From assembly GCA_013399115.1 (NCBI GenBank), contig VXAA01006530.1, forward strand, positions 1,975-65,974: 64,000 nucleotides of DNA. The letters run 5' to 3'. This document shows positions 36,304 through 47,946 of the stretch, piece after piece. Position numbers and translations under genes: made by a program. Source of the DNA: Anseranas semipalmata (lineage: Eukaryota; Chordata; Aves; Anseriformes; Anseranatidae). The notes under the pieces were generated by a model. That model ran no database searches, was not told where the DNA came from, and saw only the letters and a list, made by a program, of their open reading frames with translations. Numbering within the stretch: position 1 is the stretch's first letter; each line of letters opens with the position of its first letter.

Positions 36304-38783
36304 GAAACTTTAAGTCAGTTGCAACAGATTATGATCATTGACATACTTGACATAGTACAACCCAATATGAACGTTCACACTTCTAAAATTGAAGGTAACG
36401 TACCAACAAAGAGGGGCATGCCTTGGTATTTTGCCATTTGAAAGAGCTTTTCATCTGTAAACCAGCAAACTGCATGCCTTCGTGGCAAACTTCAGGACAG
36501 CCCTTTTTGCAGGGCCAGACTGCAGCACAACAAAAACTTTCTGCCTGCCCAAAACAAACCTCCCTGATGAGCATCTGTCTCCACTTATGTTCTCAGTCTC
36601 TGCAATATACTGTTATTTGCTTTGTTTTTGTGATATTTAGGATTAAGTTATTACATTTCCAGATATTTCCCCATAGACATTTTCTTAAACAGCTTACGTT
36701 GAAATAGTAATAATCCTTTGGATGGTCCAGCTGATTGTTCACCTTATTTCTTTTCACTAGGGTAGGTCTGTAAATTAGATCTCTCTTCTCCAAAGTTTTC
36801 TTGGATGAATGATTTCATTAATAAGAAAAGAAACAGAAATCGATTCAAGCATTCAAAAGGCTCTGAAGCAAAATAATTTCAAAGTAAAAAGAATTCAGGA
36901 AATTTCAAAACCCAGAGAATAAAGGGACTTTTTAAACTAGGATTTAGAGAAAACAGATAAAGTATGGGAAAAAATACAGCAGATTAAAGAAACTTGGCAA
37001 GAAATGCAAGACTTTGCAGTTAGATATACTGAAATATATTTTTGCACTGGATTTTCTAGTGTTTCTTTCTTGATGATACCTTTTTCTTCTCCTCTCAGAC
37101 AGCTTTATCCTCCAAGCCATTAAGAAATTTTGTTTGATCTTCTAAATTAAATTTCCCTTTCCTAGTTTCATCTGAATACTAAATTGCATGCAGCTTTTTA
37201 TCTTTGCATCCCGAATAATAATTATCTCCCCCCGATGCTCACACCTTTGCAAAACTGTTAGCAAGAATACCTTCGTCAGACCTCTAGCCTCGTTGAGCAT
37301 TGACGTTTCTCGTTCTCAATGTTTTTTCTCTTCTGCTGAGAAGGAATAGTGCCTGTAGCATGTAAAGCCATTTTATTAATGAGGTAATGCCTTGTAGGAG
37401 AGATGCTGGGTTTGCGTATGTACATGTGTGTATTACTGCACACTCAAGAAAGGAAAAATTTAGAAGGAACTTGTTTTATCGACCCCACTGATTAGCAGGA
37501 TATTCCTATAACAAGATCTGCAAGCAAACACTTTTGCTGAATGTTCTACAAAGTGTCGCTGGCAGCAAATCATCCTATTCTTAGCTCCATATAATTTGTA
37601 AGGACATTTGAAGGCAGGTACTAGGGCATAAATCATTTACAGTATACAACTGATTCATGTGAAGCTTAAGTTAGTTCACTCTGAACTCAAAACAATTACC
37701 ACTGTGGTGATTTTATAAAATGTCTCTTCCCTTGGGAAGAAAGAATCTAAATCAAGCTTGGTTTCAAGCCACAAAAATTAATGATAGGTATTCTCATCTC
37801 AACGTGCAGGAAGCTGTGCACATAAATCCCCATGTCAAGATAAGGTTCATATAATTTTAAGCATTCCACAAGCCCCAGATTCAAATTTAAATTAAAAGCT
37901 CACAAACTATGAAAACCTCTTCATTCTAATTTTTTCATTTTTAAGAAAAAAACATTAAACAGTCAGAAAAATACATGTGTATAAAATCATTTATCCTTGA
38001 AGTGGTCCAGGAGAAGTTTGGTTATATCAATTTTAAATTGGGTAAGCTGCTGCCCTAAGAGCTGCCACCCATCCAGCTAGCTGGGATTCAGAACAAGGTT
38101 TTATCTACTTCTGTATCATTTTATTCCGCCTTATCTGAAGGATATGACAAATGAGTCTGGGGCTACAAGAAGAAAATAGCACCAGAGAAAGCAGCGAGGC
38201 CAGCCCAACGTGAGGCAGAGGAGCATCCTGGCCGGCAGCAGCATGATTCCCAGCAGCAACGTGACCCCGCGGAGGCAAGGAGGGATGGACGCAGGCACCC
38301 AGACTCACCTGCCCACGGCCCGGCAAGGAGGCAGGTGTCTTCTCTCAGGCCGCAGCCTTCCCCAGACCCCAAACTGCCGGCGTGAAGAACCGCTGCACGC
38401 CGCTCCTCAGAGCGCCGCTGCGCTGGGGCTGCGGCCTGGGTGCTGCTGTCACGGATTAAATGGAATACGGCCTGGAGTGTGTGTGTGGGGGGGTGACAGC
38501 TTAGCCTTTATTTAACCAAAAATGCAATTTTTATCCAACAGTGCGCTTAAGGTTGTTATATTTATTTAAAATACCATGCATGCATTACTGTCATTAGCAG
38601 TATGTGACTTGCCACTTGTTTAGAGCACATTAGAAAAATTTAGAGTGAACGTCATTTTCTTCTCATTGACTTTAAAAGCAACAAGAAACGTTTCACCACC
38701 CAAACACGTCTAGGCCTGACTGCCATGTGTGCAAGGTGAAGCTTTTTTTCTCTGTGCTCCCCTCTCTCCCGTTTGAATTTCAG

Positions 38784-38893
38784 GTACCCAAAGTTCCAAC
38801 CCCACACAACAGCCGCAGATGAATTTTTCCCTGAAGTTTCCGAAGCCGTGCCGGCCCGGGTCAAAGCCCAGATCAAAGCCCTCAGACCTGCAC
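38784..38893 (+). CDS. CYLC1: CYLC1 exon with the conserved FPKP block
   Basis: The acceptor is CTCTCTCCCGTTTGAATTTCAG and the donor is CAC|GTGAGT. The reading frame starts at 38786, after two bases that finish a split codon. An in-frame TGA at 38774-38776 lies just upstream of the acceptor, so this frame needs splicing. It gives 36 codons ending SKPSDLH, in phase 0. Confidence 0.82.
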
Positions 38894-39911
38894 GTGAGTA
38901 CGCCCAGCGCAGGGAAGGGAGCGGGTCCCCGCAGGTGAAGCGAGGTGCGCAGGGCCGTTTGGTAACACGCCAAATTTTCATCTTCCAGCACCAGGAGCAC
39001 ACGGGGCCCCCGGCCGGCCGAGCAGCCCCCGCCGCACCAGCATCCCCCTCCCAGCCCCGGGGCGGGCCCAAGGGCTCCAGCTGCCCACCCTGGACTACGG
39101 TGGTGAGCACGCGGTGGCCGGGGTCACCAAGCCCACGGCCAGGCCAGCCCGATGCCAGGAGGCGGCAGCCGCTGCTCTTCGTCTTCGAGCAAACACGGGC
39201 ACCCCTCACTGCGACTGCAGCCAGGACCCCTCCTGCATCGGCCTCGGCAGCTGCTCGGGGTCCTGAGAAGCCAAATCCTGTGGTTTCTTCAGAAATAAAA
39301 GCGGCACCGCAGCATGCCCACCCAGCACCCCCCTCCGCACAGCAGAGCCCACAGGTCGGCAATGCTCAGCAGCGCGCAAACCACCCCCCTCCGCCCCCCT
39401 CACCATCCGACAAAGCCAAGTGGCCTCCGGCCAACTGCCAGCCCCCTGCCGCGACCCCCGCGGGCAGCCGAGGGGCAGCGGGAGCCAGCGTTTCCCCTCC
39501 CTGCCTGGAGATCATCTCGCTGAAGAAAGGCTTCACCGTCAAGGCCTTCCCCAGGTTCAGCCAGAGTCGCTCGCCCCCGGCCACCGCCAGCCCCAGCACC
39601 AAGCCCCCGTTGGGGGCTGCCGTGTGGAACAGGGCTGAGACAGCAGGCGTCCCAGCACGGAGATCTGCGCCCTTGGTAAGCCCGAAAAGAAGCAGTGAAA
39701 TTTGGGTTTCCCTGGGGGTGACCCTCGCTCATTGCGGCGGTACCCAGGCAGGAGGGTGGCACGTCCCACGCCCCCCGGGGACAGCATCCCAGGGACCCCC
39801 AAATGCTATGAAATCGTGGACAGGCAGCTACCCAAGTGTTAACCTCATTAGAAAAGACTGACGTCTCTTCTTTTACAGCCTGGAGCGAGGTGGGTCCACA
39901 AAATCCTGTAG
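38784..39911 (+). CDS. CYLC1: Cylicin-1, 3' three coding exons (5' part missing)
   Basis: Cylicins are testis-specific basic cytoskeletal proteins of the mammalian sperm-head calyx (perinuclear theca). Three exons join in one frame: 38784-38893, 38989-39675 and 39879-39911, with GTGAGT and GTAAGC donors and pyrimidine-rich acceptors. Together they give 275 codons and a TAG at 39909-39911. The first exon encodes FSLKFPKPCRPGSKPRSKPS, matching the cylicin block I recall as FPKPQRPGTKRRSKPS in human CYLC2. The second is Pro/Ala/Ser-rich and includes RRRQPL, compared with ARRQPL in CYLC2. The end, APLPGARWVHKIL, parallels APLPEAPWIHKLL of human CYLC1. The position next to and convergent with RPS6KA6 fits CYLC1. 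The lysine-rich KKD repeats of mammalian cylicins are absent: about nine Lys in 229 codons of exon two. An unspliced open frame over 38773-39861 reads the first exon in the wrong frame. Upstream exons are not found, so an intact gene is not proven. Confidence 0.8.
38989..39675 (+). CDS. CYLC1: CYLC1 large Pro/Ala-rich exon
   Basis: The acceptor is CATCTTCCAG and the donor is CCCTTG|GTAAGC. The exon has exactly 229 codons, phase 0 at both ends. The intron before it is only 95 bp. It is low in lysine and contains a PPPPPSP tract, an EIISLKKGFTVKAF segment and the terminal RRSAPL. It occupies the place of the large lysine-rich repeat exon of mammalian cylicins. Confidence 0.78.
39879..39911 (+). 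CDS. CYLC1: CYLC1 terminal exon
   Basis: A strong acceptor (GTCTCTTCTTTTACAG) is followed by ten codons, PGARWVHKIL, and TAG. The intron before it is 203 bp. The last residues are the best match to the recalled human CYLC1 C-terminus. Confidence 0.8.
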   Translation, partial: PGARWVHKIL

Positions 39912-40183
39912 CGAGAAACCTGCCCCATTCAGCACCCGGCTCCTGCGAGGACAACACAGCTCCGAGCACACAGCAGCTCTTCCCCTGCCAGATCACAGTC
40001 TAAGGGCGCTTTGATTTTATTTTTTTTTAAACCATGTGCAAGGCATTAATGACATAATGTTTGTTCACACACAAAGGTTAAAATGTCTGTGTATCACCTG
40101 GCTAAATCCATTTATCCAGATAGTTAAACGGCACCAGTACCGACAGTGCCTCTTTCCTGCAGAAACAGCCCAGGTAAGCCGGC

Positions 40184-40218
40184 AGGAGGAGGAGGAGGAG
40201 GAGGAGAAGGAAGAAGGA
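40184..40218. repeat. (AGG)n microsatellite
   Basis: Run of GGA/AGG units. The poly-Glu and poly-Leu stretches in open frames over it are translations of the repeat. Confidence 0.92.
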
Positions 40219-42639
40219 AGAATGCAGCAATTGCATGGGCAGTTTGTCCACTAGGGATGAATTTCTGAGAAATCTGGGAAGGGGATTTTCTTTGGTTGGG
40301 CTTTTGGTTGTCCTTAAAAGCAAATACTACCTTTTCTCCAGATCACATATTGGCTGTTTCCAAGGGTACAGTTACTTTGGCCATCTACTCTTCCATCAAT
40401 CCACCACAATCCATCAGAACACACTGTACCGAGGTTCACTACAAGACAGGATTTTAAATCAGTACATCCTACAAAACCGCACAGCTCTCGTTAAGCTAAA
40501 ATCCACCTCCCCTCTGTCTGGATGGTCTGTCCCTGGGACGACGTGCCAGCGCCCGTGGCACACGAGGGCTCCTGTCAGCGCCGAGCAGGTAGCGTGGGTT
40601 TTGGCCAGGGCCCCACCATGCTGCCACCACCAGCAGCCCTGACGCGGCACTCTGCCCCTGGCAAGCCGGAGAGCAGAAAGGGCTCTGCAGGACCCAGGAA
40701 GGTGTCGTGCCTCTGCATCGTGCCTGCCACAGCAGCGAATCCCCCACACGGTGGCCTGAGCCCTCCTGTGCCCCGGCGGCATGTTCTCACGTGTGCTGCA
40801 CAAAGCTCGATTTGGGTCTGTCTCACGTAAAAACGGCAATCTGCTTTCTTGAAAATCTAGCAGCATCTAACATTGGGTGAAATATTAAAATGAGAATCCC
40901 CAGCCGCTCAGAAGGTATTTAGCATCCAGGATGGGAGAGGTGAAAATGTGTATTTAATTAAAAATATAATCTGAATTTTGATACACTTAGGGAAAATAAG
41001 TCCCATCTTCTCCAGGAGATTTTCAAGTTCCTTGCTGTTTAGCTAGCATTATAATAGCCATTGCTTGCAAATATTTTTCAAAAAGAACATGAGAAAAGTT
41101 TATGCTCCTTAAAAAAATAGTTGCAAGTCCACTAAACCAGAACTGTTCCTTTAAAAGCACTCCAAAAGCTGCCTTCCCATAGACTTCGTTTTTAACTCAG
41201 CTTGCACAACGCTAGAGCTGTACAGATAATAGAGCAGTTCCCAACAGCAGGCATAAAACACACTCAAAAGCTAGTTATGTATCAAGCTAATAGAATTAGG
41301 AAGTAATTTAACACTGAAATGTAGCTGCTAACAAAGGTCACGTCCAGCCAGCGAGCATTTTACAAGCGTTTCTAAAGCAACAGTTCTGAAAATTGAATAT
41401 TCCCCTAAAAGCAGCTGCAGTGATTCTCTCGATGGTAAAATCAGCAACAATAGTCCTTAATAAAAGCCAAGTATCTTTAAAAACCCTTTCTGTTAAGCCA
41501 CGAAAGCTGCGCAAAGCCCTGGAGGGCAGGCTGCAAGATGCGGGTGCCCTGCGTGGGTCGAGCAGCTCAAAGCCCCGCGCACGCAGCAGGAGAGCCAGCA
41601 GCGCCGGGCACGGCCACTGCTCGGCAGCCGCCTCGTCGCGGGTCAGGCGCTTCACCGTGCGCACGCCGCTGCGTCCCGCAGGCAGGACTGTCCATCGTTT
41701 CGGAAGTTAATCAGAACTTCCATTGATCCACTTTGTATTTTCTTTCCCTTCACTTTCCAAGAAATTAGGGCCATTTTTTTTTTAATTAAATACAAAGGCC
41801 TTTCCACATTTCAGAAAATTAATCACTTTTGGCATTTATTAGTTATTCATTTCTGTTTAAAACATGTTTTATAATTCATTAAACTACCTCAAAAATTAAA
41901 TTCTTAACAGCCCAGGGCCCAAAATATGTTTAAATAAGAAAATTAAGCACAGTAATAAATAGTGAAGAATTCTGAAATATTAATTTGGCCTGTAGCACTT
42001 CAAATGTTTATTTACAGTAATTAATTTGAAACCAAGTTTACATTGCCTTTGTCAGTAGTTTGCTGGGAACTTTTGGTTATGTTACTAATTTCCTCAAATT
42101 TGCCTTTGTAGTAGCATATTCCATCACTGACAACCATTCCCAATGCATTCAAATTAATTCTTTCAGCTGTTTCCAAATTTGATCATTTTCCATGAGACAC
42201 AGAAAATTAACCAGGCGGCCGAAGGATACGTTCGTGGCTCGGTGCGGGGGAAGTTCGCTACCTGAGGCTGATTGCCAATGCTACGCAACGGCTCTGCTCC
42301 CCCCACCGACCTGCAAGGAAAGCACTTATTTTGCTGTGGCACTCGTGGCACAGTGTCAAAAGCAAAGGTACCTGCCCCACACAGAGGCAGCCCCCGATAC
42401 GCTTAACTGTAAATTAAGATATAAGAAATCACATATACCTGAGAGACGCCTCACCCAGTGGATTATTGCAGTTTGCCCCTACATGGGGCCTTACGGGACA
42501 TGGTGATGCAGGTCGCTGCTGGCTCGTCACCGCCATCCAGCAAGCCAGACAACACGCCTCCTTAACTCGGCCAGGCAAGCTCTTAAATTCGTTTTATCCT
42601 GCAGCGTCGTCTTACCAGCAAGGCTTAGCGAGAGCTTTC

Positions 42640-42640
42640 N
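42640..42640. other. Single undetermined base
   Basis: One N in the sequence, within a GC-rich patch. Confidence 1.
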
Positions 42641-42658
42641 GGACGCTGCTGGGGGCGG

Positions 42659-42692
42659 CGGCGGCAACCAAGGGCCGGCGGCAACCAAGCGC
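42659..42692. repeat. 17-bp tandem duplication
   Basis: CGGCGGCAACCAAGGGC and CGGCGGCAACCAAGCGC lie head to tail in a CpG-rich patch, differing at one base. Confidence 0.88.
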
Positions 42693-43343
42693 CGGCACCG
42701 AAGCGGCCGCGGAGCGCTGAGGCGCTGCTCGGGGGCTGGAGCTGCCACAGGACGCAGACTGTGTGAGGAGCAGTCCAGAAAGGGAGCGCTTACCTCAGGA
42801 TTCCTCAGGCCAGCGCATCGCTTAGCCACGGCCCTGTCCTTACTCCGCTCTGTGCCCACCAGGCCGGGCACGGAACAAGGCGCGTCCAAGGAGGGCACAG
42901 CTCGGTCTTCCCGATACACTGCTTCCTCTGTGCCCACTCTGTGCCATCAGCCATGTGAACTTCAGTTGGTGGCTGCCTAAGGAAAGCTACTCAGCTAAAG
43001 CAAGCATCTATTTTAAGGTGGAAAAAAAAATGCTCTCAAAAAGCATCCAAAACATTTTCTACTCCATTAAAACACAAAAGAAAGAAGTGGGATGGTACCT
43101 CAGTCATAAAGCTTCAGAGATGAATCACAGGCAAAACTGAACTCTCTTCTGAGAACCTATGTTCACAAGAAAGCAGAACAATACAGAACATACCTTATTT
43201 AATCTTATTCCTAGATCTCCTCACTGGCATCCCAAGCTTGTTTTTTTGATCCATGCCTTGCCTCTTTCCCCAGCAGCAGGCAGTCTCCACTAAGTGTACA
43301 AGGAGCTCACTACCTGAAAGCTTGGGGTTTTTAGATGCTTTTA

Positions 43344-43380
43344 NNNNNNNNNNNNNNNNNNNNNNNNNNNNNNNNNNNNN
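43344..43380. other. Assembly gap (37 N)
   Basis: Unknown bases just before a T-run and a C-run at 43400-43413, a difficult-to-sequence spot. Confidence 1.
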
Positions 43381-43399
43381 ATCTTTTTTTTCAAGCCCG

Positions 43400-43413
43400 C
43401 CCCCCCCCCCCCC
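43400..43413. repeat. Poly(C) run
   Basis: Fourteen C in a row beside an assembly gap. The exact length is unreliable. Confidence 0.85.
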
Positions 43414-44333
43414 AAACACACACAAAATCAAATTGAGCAAACCACCATCCTCACACTGCCTCTTGTACAGCTTCCATCACACCCCCCACACCCCCCCGAG
43501 CTCAAGGCACCAGCGGCCCTGGCCCCCCTCCAGGCCCCGGAGCAGCCTCAGCAGCCCCCCAGGTGCTGCTGGCTGCTAGGGGTGGGTAGGGCCAAGGCAA
43601 CGGCCCCCGGCCACGAAGCACTTGGTCCTTGTTTAGCTCCTTGTTTCTCCCATCCTATTTCAGTTACCCATTTATTAATGGGAACACAACAAAAGCAGGA
43701 GCACGCTTCCCCCCCATGCCGCTCAGCAGTTATGTCAAGGCTCCTTCCTCAGCACACGATGCCTGGGCCAGCTTGGGCAGCCAGGGCTGCCATGGGCCAG
43801 GTGACTCCCGGCACCAGACAGGCCCAGAAGAGCCTTTTAAAATGTGCCTTGGGGGAGCAAACATCATCCGGGAGATGGATTTACTTCAGGCAATTTTAGA
43901 AAAATCCTTTGTGTACTTGGACCAATATGGTAACTGAAAAACAAGATTTTGAATTCAGATAGCACTACTAGTTACCAAATACCTTTTAAATCCACATATT
44001 GCACTTTAACTTCAATGCAATTATATCCACGTATCTCACACTCTTGTCCTGTGACAGGGATTATTCGCTACATACTGAGGTGTTCTGCCACCTCGTAGTG
44101 AGGTATCAACGTTTGGCTTTGCAGCAACAGCTCATGTATAGGAGAAAGGACTTCTACAATCTGCAGCAATTTATCATCTTAAATGCAAAACCAAACCAAG
44201 GGTAGTAGGCAGAGATTTCTACTACAACTTTTTATGACCTGACGTGGCAAATACCAATGCACATATTTAACTTTGACCATTTGTGCAGGTCACTGCTTTT
44301 AATGCGATTACTCTCATTTGTAATATAAGTGCC

Positions 44334-44339
44334 TTTATT
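44334..44339 (-). promoter_or_regulatory. Candidate distal poly(A) signal of RPS6KA6
   Basis: AATAAA on the minus strand, the farthest of the series below the stop codon and near the compositional change at about 44 kb. A second copy lies at 44475-44480. Confidence 0.3.
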
Positions 44340-47300
44340 TCAAAGGGCCAGACCTTCGCAGAAAAATTATTTCCTCTTTTACACATGAAGTCAAAGCTGA
44401 ATACCTGAAAAACATACAGAAGGTAGATCATCCCACCCTAAAGTAATACATCAATCCTATCGGTGAATGTATGGTTTATTGAGAAGTGTGGCATGAAACA
44501 CTTTACTGTGAATATAAATTTATAAACAGCTCTTGACGTATATGTGATGTTTTGGCAAGGCTTACCAAATAATGCAATTCACAGTACATTTAATTTAGGA
44601 ATGTCTGCTCATTGATTTTTATATCTTTTTTTTTAAAAAAGAGTTGAACTTCCAAATCATAAATGATCTATTTTTGTCAATTATAAAATATTATGAATTT
44701 GCAACCTTTTAATTCTAGTACTCAAGGAACTGCCAGCTATTTAAAACCGTACCTTTATCATTATTCACAAAGTTTAACAAAAATAAATACAATTTTGAGG
44801 TTGTCTTTGGCATGTCGTAATTCAAGGCAATAGTATCTTTTAGCAGCACAGTGCAAAGAAAAACAACATACCATACAATGCACTACTAGATTCAGCCTTA
44901 CAAGGAGAAGAGAACGTAGTACAATGCAAACTTTAATGTCAATATATACAGAGCTTTAAAGAAAACATTTTTTTAAAATTAAATGAAATAAATACAATAT
45001 GATACAAAATCCACAATATGCTTAGAGAAAGAAATGACAGTTACAATATCTGATAACGGGGACCTTTTGTATAGTTTCATCTTTGAAGTACCTCAGAGAG
45101 CATGTGATTCATTGCACACTGTTTTCAATTAATGCCCTTTTGCATATTGAGATTTATAGCCAGTCACGTGCCAGAATAGTTTTAGCTCTAATCAGAGTAT
45201 CAGTGCAAGATGCCAAAGTGCTTGGGATATTATGACATTGCAATTACTTAGCAAATGCTGCTCATAAGCCTAATGCAAAACACACAAAATAGGAACACTT
45301 TGTCCTGCAAAGGAAATCCACCTTGAGCATGTTTTCAGTTCTCACACACACACACGCAAAAAACAAACCAGGATTCAATGTTATTCAAACTCATTATTGG
45401 TAATAAGCTATCTCCCAAATCTTAATCATTAAGAGACGATCAAAGATCATTTAAAGCTTTCAAGGAAAAATCGCTTTCATTACATAGGAAAATCTCAAGA
45501 AAGCCAGTCACTGATTAATGGGGGGAGTGCAACTTCTAGTTACATAAATTACTATAATACTCAAGTCAACTTTAGCTATACACTAGGGTGGTGTGTTTTA
45601 TTTTTTTTAAATTTGTATTCATTCTCTTATTCGCAAAGGAAAATACAGGCTTATCAACAACAAAATAATTTGAGTAAATGTTTAAGAAAATACACTGAAG
45701 TAGGGACAAACAGTATTCAGAGGGTATGTAACTAAAGAGGGGTTAATGCAGAAGGATGGTACATGGTATGTAACAGCATATGCATGTTACCAATAGGTAC
45801 CAATACATACTCAAGAAAAAATTGTGAGTAAACCTACAAGGAGCAGCTTTGAAAAAAACTGTGGAGCTGTGATAGCATTACATAAGGACCCTATTATCAT
45901 GGCTTAAGAAGCCTTCTGAAATCTGCTCATCCCTTCCCTCCCACAAACATTAGCAAAGTTTTAACTCTGGTAGGACTGAAAAGCTTAAGTGCTACAGAAG
46001 TACATAAAACTCCATAACTGCATTGATGTTTTAGCCCTATTTCATTGGTATGAATCAGGATAATTACTGTATTACTGTGTAATTAATTTAACTTAATCCT
46101 TATAAGCTCTCAACTTTTTAATTGCAACATTTGAGGGCAGAGAAGAGTATTAGATGCAGCAATCTGTCACTGCAAATGACCAGTGTATATTGCAAGTAAC
46201 TTCCAATTGTTAAAGTTTGCTAGGTGTAATTTTAACTACTGGACATATTAGTTTCTTCAATACATATATGAAGATTAGATTTGGAAAATGAATTAAAACA
46301 TGGAAGACGATTCAAGCTCAGTATGACTGACTTGGGTGAGGTTTCTGGATGCTTTCTCTGAATGCTAGCAGAACATTTAAAACCATAGAACATGGGCCTC
46401 AATTAGACAGTACGCTTAGACCACCTACACCTTAGGCTCTTTACAGGGTCAGAAAGAATTTACTAGCTTCCAGCGTAATGGGAAAAATACACAACAGGCT
46501 AACGACAGCATTCAGACAAGCCACAGAACAGCGGCTTAAATGAATCTACTCATGCTCACGTTTGCTGGTACGGGCAACTCTTCATTATGCACCACTGGCA
46601 GATGTTGATGCCACTGCATAGCTTTTGAATACAATACAGGAATACAATAGAGTTCTTTGGTTCTCATCAAAAAGAAAACTGAAGATAACTGCAATATCCA
46701 AGGGGTGAAAGAGCAGCAGATATGTCAGGTGTGGGCTCTAGCTACAGTTAAAGTCTGCACATATCTACTCCCTTCAGTGAGAACTGTATCAGACTGTGGT
46801 CTTGAGAACTAGCACTCATTTATAACTGCCATTATCAAAATCAGTAGAAGCCATTTTGCTGGCAGTAACAGAGGTCACACCCAAAATATTAGAGCGTTTA
46901 AGATAGTAGTCAGTTCCCCAGAAATTCCTCTAAATAAGTAGTATTTTTATTTCTTTGTAATTATACGTCTTTGAAAAAATTTCACATTAAGTCTGTATTA
47001 TAGTAAGATCATAACCAGCTTTAGTCTTGAACTGTGCAGAGACCATATGAAAATGAAACACATTACACTAACTTTTCACTCCAACCAAGAGCATGTTCTA
47101 ATAAGTGTTCTTGCATTTCAAACACTGAACTGATGATGCATTATCTGTTCATGAGTATTAACTGATTGAACAAAATCTAAGCTTGAAAAAAAGTATGAAA
47201 TTCCAAAAGAAAAAAGATAATTATTAAATACTATATTAAAAGTAAACTGCTTAAGAACTCTTTTGTATCTCTGCATATCCAAAATGTTTCAAAACTGATA

Positions 47301-47891
47301 TGCTGAAATATTCATAGCAAGTTAACTCCCCCACCCCCCGAGTGATTTAAGGATTAAAAATCAGCACACCAGAGTACGCTGGTCTTGTCAGATATAATAA
47401 AGATGTTTGTCCACATGTTTTCCTTGTGATAAGACACGACTTTGTAATGTTGCAGTCACTGAAACCTTGCTTTTGCCCCAGGAGTACCATTTGCACTAAA
47501 GGCTATAATGATTTAAAAAACAGCAGGGATAAACTTATAGATGTTTAAAATTCTTTGCTAAGAATCAGAATATCCATCTTGTTTGCACATTTTTCCTCTT
47601 ACCACCTTTCTTTTGCACACTGACAAGAACTTATTGAGTATCTTCAGCTGCTTACAACTGTTTTTGTGCAAAATGCTTTTAAGGTGCTTATAATGTGGTG
47701 CTTCTAAGCAAGCTACAAGAAAATACCAATATAAACACTGTTAAATGATTCATGAATAAAGCCATTAAAGACCAGCTGCTACCTTACGGGAAAGCTGAAG
47801 ACAATTCAAGTCTGACATTTTAGTTGTGTTCCATTCCTTGCATTACCCTCTACCAACACAGTTTTTACTAGTACATTACAATCCACATTAC

Positions 47892-47911
47892 ACCTTGACC
47901 TTGGTCAAGGT
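47892..47911. repeat. 20-nt near-palindrome with nuclear-receptor half-sites
   Basis: ACCTTGACC and GGTCAAGGT are exact complements separated by TT. The minus strand contains CCAAGGTCA, the form of an NR5A/ERR-type half-site. In the transcribed UTR the two-base loop is too tight for a good hairpin. Confidence 0.7.
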
Positions 47912-47934
47912 AGCTTATTCCTACCACTTCCCCT

Positions 47935-47946
47935 CCCCCCCCCCCC
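47935..47946. repeat. Poly(C) run, G-rich on the RPS6KA6 strand
   Basis: Twelve C, flanked by further CCCC tracts within 47926-47960. The minus strand has four or more G tracts and could form a G-quadruplex in the transcript. Confidence 0.85.

Larger units (their letters stand above)
30655..38783. other. Non-coding stretch upstream of the CYLC1 exons; may hold its missing 5' exons
   Basis: Because the first readable CYLC1 exon starts mid-codon at 38784, one or more upstream coding exons must exist, probably here. The best candidate I found is at 31529-31579, listed separately. Other content is unique sequence with an AAC microsatellite (36282-36303) and GC-rich patches at 35.75-35.9 kb and 38.2-38.45 kb. 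A 76-codon open stretch at 38155-38382 is Lys/Gln/Arg-rich but has no start codon and no good splice acceptor in frame, so I do not call it. Confidence 0.5.
39912..44333. other. Intergenic stretch between the convergent genes
   Basis: This should contain the CYLC1 3' UTR and spacer before the RPS6KA6 3' end. Candidate plus-strand poly(A) signals are ATTAAA at 40884-40889 and AATAAA at 41459-41464. It holds an AGG microsatellite, CpG-rich patches at about 41.5-41.7 and 42.6-42.8 kb, a single ambiguous base at 42640, a 37-base gap and a C-run. The open frames here overlap each other in stop-poor DNA and are not called. Confidence 0.55.

Noticed and set aside
37720..37854. Plus-strand frame starting MSLP, as mammalian cylicins do, 1 kb before the CYLC1 exons
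   Set aside because: Only the first four residues match. No splice donor in the frame leaves the one base required by the exon at 38784, and the rest shows no cylicin similarity.
38155..38382. 76-codon open stretch rich in Lys, Arg and Gln just upstream of CYLC1
   Set aside because: No start codon, no pyrimidine-rich acceptor in frame and only a weak donor. It lies before the conserved N-terminal block, where no such region is expected.
38652..39362. 236-codon minus-strand open frame opposite CYLC1
   Set aside because: It is the antisense shadow of the GC-rich CYLC1 exons. The plus-strand spliced reading has splice sites and family matches.
42466..42937. Open frames across the CpG-rich patch and the single N
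   Set aside because: Overlapping frames in both directions, no splice or domain support, and one passes through an unknown base.
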